Shown: piece after piece, positions 60,760-64,000 of the stretch | How the letters are laid out: each line of letters opens with the position of its first letter | How positions within the stretch are numbered: position 1 is the stretch's first letter | Origin: DASSNU01 sp035701265 | GTDB taxonomy: Bacteria; Gemmatimonadota; Gemmatimonadetes; Gemmatimonadales; Gemmatimonadaceae | NCBI GenBank assembly: GCA_035701265.1 | Contig: DASSNU010000011.1 | Coordinates: forward strand, 1-64,000 | DNA length: 64,000 bases | Reading direction: 5' to 3' | The notes under the pieces: generated by a model | What the model was told of the DNA's origin: nothing | Seen by the model: the letters and a program-made list of their open reading frames with translations, nothing else | Database searches by the model: none | Position numbers and translations under genes: made by a program

Positions 60760-63369
60760 TCAGTCGCTGCGCAACGCCTCGAGCGGAGCCACGCTGCTCG
60801 CCCGCCGCGCGGGGACGTAGCTCGCGAGCATCCCCATCACGATCATCATCCCCGACATGGCCGCGAAGGCGATGGGATCGACGGGCTTCACGTTGAACAG
60901 CAGCGTCGCCAATAGCTTGGTCGACAGGAACGCCGCGCCCACGCCGATCACGACGCCGATGAGCACCACCTTCGTTCCTTGCGACACCACCTGCCGTCGC
61001 ACGGTGGACGCCGTTGCGCCGAGGGCCATCCGCACGCCGATCTCGCGCGTGCGCTGCGCCACCACGTAGGAGAGCACGCCGTACAACCCCACGGCGCCGA
61101 GGATGAGCGCGAGCGTCGACACCACTCCCAGGATGAGCATGGTGAAGGAGAGCTGCAGCATGGACCGCCGCGCCAGGAACTGCATGGTGTACTCGCGGTA
61201 GACCGGCGCTTCGGGTGCCAGCTCGTGCACCAGGGCGCGCACCTGATTGCGCAGCGATCCCGCGCGCGGAGCTTTCACCACGTATGCGGGGGATCCCATT
61301 GCCCACATCCGCGGTCCCGGCCCGGTGAGCGGCAGATACATCACCGCCTGTCCGGCCTCACGCCAGTCGTTCTGCTTCACGTCATTCACCACTCCCACCA
61401 CCGTGAACGCCAGCGTGTCCTGACCGCCGAAGAGCGGCCGGAGCCGGTGTCCCAGCGCGCTCTGCCCTGGCCACAGCTTCTCCGCCACGGAGCGGCTCAC
61501 GATGACGTTGTTGTTCGGCGTCACCGCTTCATCGTTGGTGAACACGCGTCCCTCGAGCAGGCGGATCCCCATGGCCTTGAAGTAGTCGCCGCCCGTGAAG
61601 TTCAGTTGAATGAGCGTGCCGCCCTGATCGCTCCCTTGTCCCTCCGACAATACGCGCACCCCGGGCGTGCCCTCATCGAGCGGAATGTTGTTCACCACGC
61701 CCACCGCGGTCACGCCGGGGAGCGCGCGCAGTCGGTCCATCATTCTGAGGTGCAGCTGTCCAAAGGACGGGCCGTCGGTCAGTTGCGGCTGATCGGGTGC
61801 GAACTGGAAGGTGTAGATGTTGGAGATGTCGTAGCCGGGATCGACGTGTCGCAGCCGGCGGAAGCTCTGCACCAGGAGCGCAGAGCCGATGAGCAGCACC
61901 AACGCCAGTCCGGTCTGCGCCACCACCAGCAGGTCGCGTCCCCACCTGCGGCCGCCGGTGGATCCGCGTCCCCCGTCGTGCAGCGCCGAGAGGTCGGGCG
62001 ATGACGCGCGCAGTGCGGGCACCACGCCGCACACCACGGCCACAACGATCACCAGCGCGAACGTCGCCCCCAGTGTGGGCAGATCCAGTCGCACCTCCGC
62101 GAGCCGTGGAATGCCCTCGGGTGCCGCGCGCAGGAAGATCGGGAGCGTCACCGCGCTCAGCACGACGGCCACGACTCCCGCCGCGAGCGCGACGGCGGAC
62201 ACTTCCGCCATCTGATAGCGCACGAGCTGCGCACCCGATGCGCCGATGGCCCGGCGCACCGTCACGTCGCGCCGCCGCGATTCGGCGCGCACCATGAACA
62301 GGTTCGCGACGTTGGCGCACGCGATGAGCAGCACGACCGCCACGGCGCCCAGCAGCACCCAGAGCGATCGCGTGGCCGTGGGACCGACCATGCGATCGAG
62401 CATGGGCTCGGCCATCGCGCGATACTGCGCGATCAGGCGCGCGTAGTTGGGCGGCCCGCCAAAGCGCGCGGGGAGTCCCTTGGCGATGTGTGTGAGCTCG
62501 GCCGCCAACTGGTCGGTGGTCACGCCGTCCTTCGTTCGCACCACGATCGGCGAACCGAGGTTGCCGGGGCGTACGTCGCTCGCGCGAATCGGCGTCGACA
62601 CCCAGAGCATGGTGTCGTCGCTGGGGAAGTGAAAGTCGGCGGGCATGACGCCGACGATCTGCTTCATCGTGTCGGAGACGAAGTACCACTTGCCGACCAC
62701 CGACGGATCGCGCCCGAACCAACTGCTCCAGAGTTGATCGCTGATCACCACGGCATTGTTGCCATCTTCGTCGCGCGGTACGCGCCCGAGCTGCGGGCGC
62801 ACGCCGAGCGTGGCGTACATGTCGTTCGTGGGCCACGCCATCCGGATCCGCTCCACCCGATCGTCGGTGCGGAAGGTGGATGTTCCCGCGCCGAAGGTGA
62901 AAATGCCGGAGATGAGCTTGGAGTTCTCCTTGTAGTGGACGTAGAAGTCCTCGCCCAGGTCGAACTTTTCCGGCAGATCGGAGCCGGGCGCCGTGCCGGT
63001 GACGGCCACGAGCTGCTCCGGGTGCGGATAGGGGAGCGGCCGGAGGAGGACGGTGTTGATGACGTTGAACATCCCGGCCACCGCGCTGATCGCGAGCGCC
63101 AGGATGCCCGCCGCCGTGATGAGGAAGCCGGGGCTGCGGCGCAGCGAGCGCCACGCGTGCACGAAGTCGCGCAGGGCATCCTGCACGCCGGCAAAGCGCT
63201 GCGCGTTGTAGAACCGGTCCTCGGCCATTCCGACGTTGCCGAAGTTGCGCCGGGCAGTGCGCTCGGCGTCGGCGGCGCTCATCCCCTGCGCGCGGAGACG
63301 ATCGATCTCCATCTGCAGGTGCGCCTGGATCTCGTTCTCGAAGTCCCGTTGCGAGCGGCGACCGAACAT
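60760..63369 (-). CDS. ADOP-type ABC permease (MacB-like, duplicated FtsX domains)
   Basis: An 869-residue permease of the acidobacterial duplicated orphan permease type. The N-terminal ~60 residues are the family-specific soluble segment (FENEIQAHLQMEIDRLRAQGMS). Then come two FtsX/MacB modules, each with one helix, a MacB periplasmic domain and three helices (ALAISAVAGMFNVINTVLLRPLPY in the first; LGAVGLYGVLSYVVAQRTREIGVRMALGA in the second). No cognate ATPase gene is adjacent, as is usual for ADOPs. It shares one base with the padR gene and forms an operon with it. Function unknown; export or signalling roles are suggested for relatives. Confidence 0.92.
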   Translation of the reverse strand: MFGRRSQRDFENEIQAHLQMEIDRLRAQGMSAADAERTARRNFGNVGMAEDRFYNAQRFAGVQDALRDFVHAWRSLRRSPGFLITAAGILALAISAVAGMFNVINTVLLRPLPYPHPEQLVAVTGTAPGSDLPEKFDLGEDFYVHYKENSKLISGIFTFGAGTSTFRTDDRVERIRMAWPTNDMYATLGVRPQLGRVPRDEDGNNAVVISDQLWSSWFGRDPSVVGKWYFVSDTMKQIVGVMPADFHFPSDDTMLWVSTPIRASDVRPGNLGSPIVVRTKDGVTTDQLAAELTHIAKGLPARFGGPPNYARLIAQYRAMAEPMLDRMVGPTATRSLWVLLGAVAVVLLIACANVANLFMVRAESRRRDVTVRRAIGASGAQLVRYQMAEVSAVALAAGVVAVVLSAVTLPIFLRAAPEGIPRLAEVRLDLPTLGATFALVIVVAVVCGVVPALRASSPDLSALHDGGRGSTGGRRWGRDLLVVAQTGLALVLLIGSALLVQSFRRLRHVDPGYDISNIYTFQFAPDQPQLTDGPSFGQLHLRMMDRLRALPGVTAVGVVNNIPLDEGTPGVRVLSEGQGSDQGGTLIQLNFTGGDYFKAMGIRLLEGRVFTNDEAVTPNNNVIVSRSVAEKLWPGQSALGHRLRPLFGGQDTLAFTVVGVVNDVKQNDWREAGQAVMYLPLTGPGPRMWAMGSPAYVVKAPRAGSLRNQVRALVHELAPEAPVYREYTMQFLARRSMLQLSFTMLILGVVSTLALILGAVGLYGVLSYVVAQRTREIGVRMALGATASTVRRQVVSQGTKVVLIGVVIGVGAAFLSTKLLATLLFNVKPVDPIAFAAMSGMMIVMGMLASYVPARRASSVAPLEALRSD

Positions 63370-63734
63370 CAGGCACTCTCCGGGCTGGGGTCCGGTTCCA
63401 TGACGCGGGCGATGGACCGTACGAGTCGATTCCAGCGCCCGGTTTCAATCGTGAATTGCCTGCGTCCCGCGGCGGTGAGCGAGTAGAAGCGCGCCCGCCG
63501 GTTGTTGTCGGATGTCCCCCATGCGCCCTTGATCCACCCGCGCTGCTCCAGCCGCTGCAGCGCGGGGTAGAGGGAGCCGTGGTCCACGAGCAGCGTGTCG
63601 CCGGAGCGCGACTGGATCGCCATCGCGATGCCGTGTCCGTGGTGCGGCCCCAGCGCGAGGATGCGGAGGACGAGGAGGTCCAGGGTCCCCTGGAGGAGCG
63701 TGTCGCGCGAGGGCGACTCTGTTCTAGTTGGCAT
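63369..63734 (-). CDS. PadR-family transcriptional regulator
   Basis: A 121-residue winged-helix repressor: LLQGTLDLLVLRILALGPHHGHGIAMAIQ, HGSLYPALQRLEQRGWIKGAW, and NRRARFYSLTAAGRRQF are the PadR helix-turn-helix and wing. PadR genes directly before ADOP permeases are a standard pair. The ATG at 63734 lies two bases after the predicted transcription start and has no Shine-Dalgarno. A long inverted repeat over the promoter suggests autorepression. Confidence 0.93.
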   Translation of the reverse strand: MPTRTESPSRDTLLQGTLDLLVLRILALGPHHGHGIAMAIQSRSGDTLLVDHGSLYPALQRLEQRGWIKGAWGTSDNNRRARFYSLTAAGRRQFTIETGRWNRLVRSIARVMEPDPSPESA

Positions 63735-63777
63735 TCTACCAGAGTATGTGTGTCGTCTGGTAGAATGTCAACTAGAA
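63722..63777 (-). promoter_or_regulatory. PadR-ADOP promoter embedded in a 22-bp inverted repeat
   Basis: Arms at 63722-63743 and 63756-63777 are complementary except for one base, separated by 12 bases. On the minus strand TTGACA (63771-63766) and CATACT (63748-63743) form a -35/-10 pair with a 17-base spacer. One arm overlaps the -35, the other the -10 end and the start codon at 63734. A PadR dimer bound here would block transcription. Confidence 0.72.
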
Positions 63778-64000
63778 AGGAGGGGTGGGCCCAGGTCAGA
63801 CGGGATCCCGCGGAGCGGCGGGGCGGGGCGGCGATCGCGTACGGCGCTGACCCACCTGCGCGCACGTTGCCGATCGCTCGCGGCCAAGCGCTGTCTCGCG
63901 TTCCGCCATCGTGCGCCGCGTATGGTCCTTGCACGGCAGCACGGGGGGAAGGGGAGGGGGGAGCATCGCGGCACGTCACCACGCGTGCACCGCTCCACAT

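Noticed and set aside
61673..64000. 775-codon minus-strand frame at the right edge
   Set aside because: Overlaps the ADOP and padR genes in a different frame and has no recognisable domain.

Overview
The window is a high-GC (roughly 68-70%) bacterial chromosome segment with densely packed genes, many four-base start/stop overlaps and frequent GTG starts. Several gene pairs point to a soil-type Gemmatimonadota (Gemmatirosa/Gemmatimonas-like) genome, with Acidobacteriota as the main alternative. These are a PadR regulator with an ADOP-type permease, an ECF sigma factor convergent with a TPR serine/threonine kinase, a membrane-anchored LuxR protein with a DUF4199 protein, NirK copper nitrite reductase, and a coproheme decarboxylase. 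The assignment is inferred from gene content; no rRNA is present.

Region 1 (1-9.5 kb) looks like accessory DNA attached to a tRNA-Gly gene. Two identical 50-bp copies of the 3' half of a tRNA-Gly(CCC), each followed by a hairpin with a related stem, lie 6.03 kb apart. Between them are stress genes: a hydrophilic unknown, PsiE-like and HdeD-like membrane proteins, a REC-histidine kinase with a NarL-type response regulator, a DUF5335-like protein and a triple-BON protein. Upstream are a cold-shock protein and a cation/proton antiporter. No integrase is visible.

Region 2 (9.7-19.8 kb) is regulatory and stress related. It holds the ECF sigma factor, the kinase with TPRs, LuxR/DUF4199 with a palindromic operator candidate, a CBS protein divergent from a CBS-HPF fusion, an Mrp-type ATPase without its CxxC motif, a second CPA1 antiporter and an AhpD-like protein.

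Region 3 (19.8-34.9 kb) is a redox and nitrogen-oxide block. It holds two NirK paralogues with complete copper ligands, a pair of radical SAM/SPASM proteins (one NirJ-like) in an operon with CopD-like, heme-copper-oxidase-like, DUF3565 and VOC proteins, a KhtTU-like K+/H+ antiporter, a two-subunit molybdenum hydroxylase, an MBL-rhodanese persulfide dioxygenase and a BON protein.

Region 4 (34.9-50.3 kb) is carbon metabolism. It starts with an ABC transporter remnant, a UbiE-like methyltransferase overlapping glycogen synthase, and two lipoproteins. It continues with a nearly complete pentose-phosphate and upper-glycolysis operon: pgl, glk, tkt, tal-pgi fusion, HAD, gnd, zwf, rpiA.

Region 5 (50.3-64 kb) holds a membrane protein/regulator pair with an apparent leaderless promoter, UppS, DUF4173, several membrane or coiled-coil unknowns, an alpha/beta hydrolase, coproheme decarboxylase, tRNA-Pro(GGG), a GAF-histidine kinase, and PadR-ADOP behind a long inverted repeat covering its promoter. 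I see no gene in 63778-64000, no CRISPR array and no insertion sequence.
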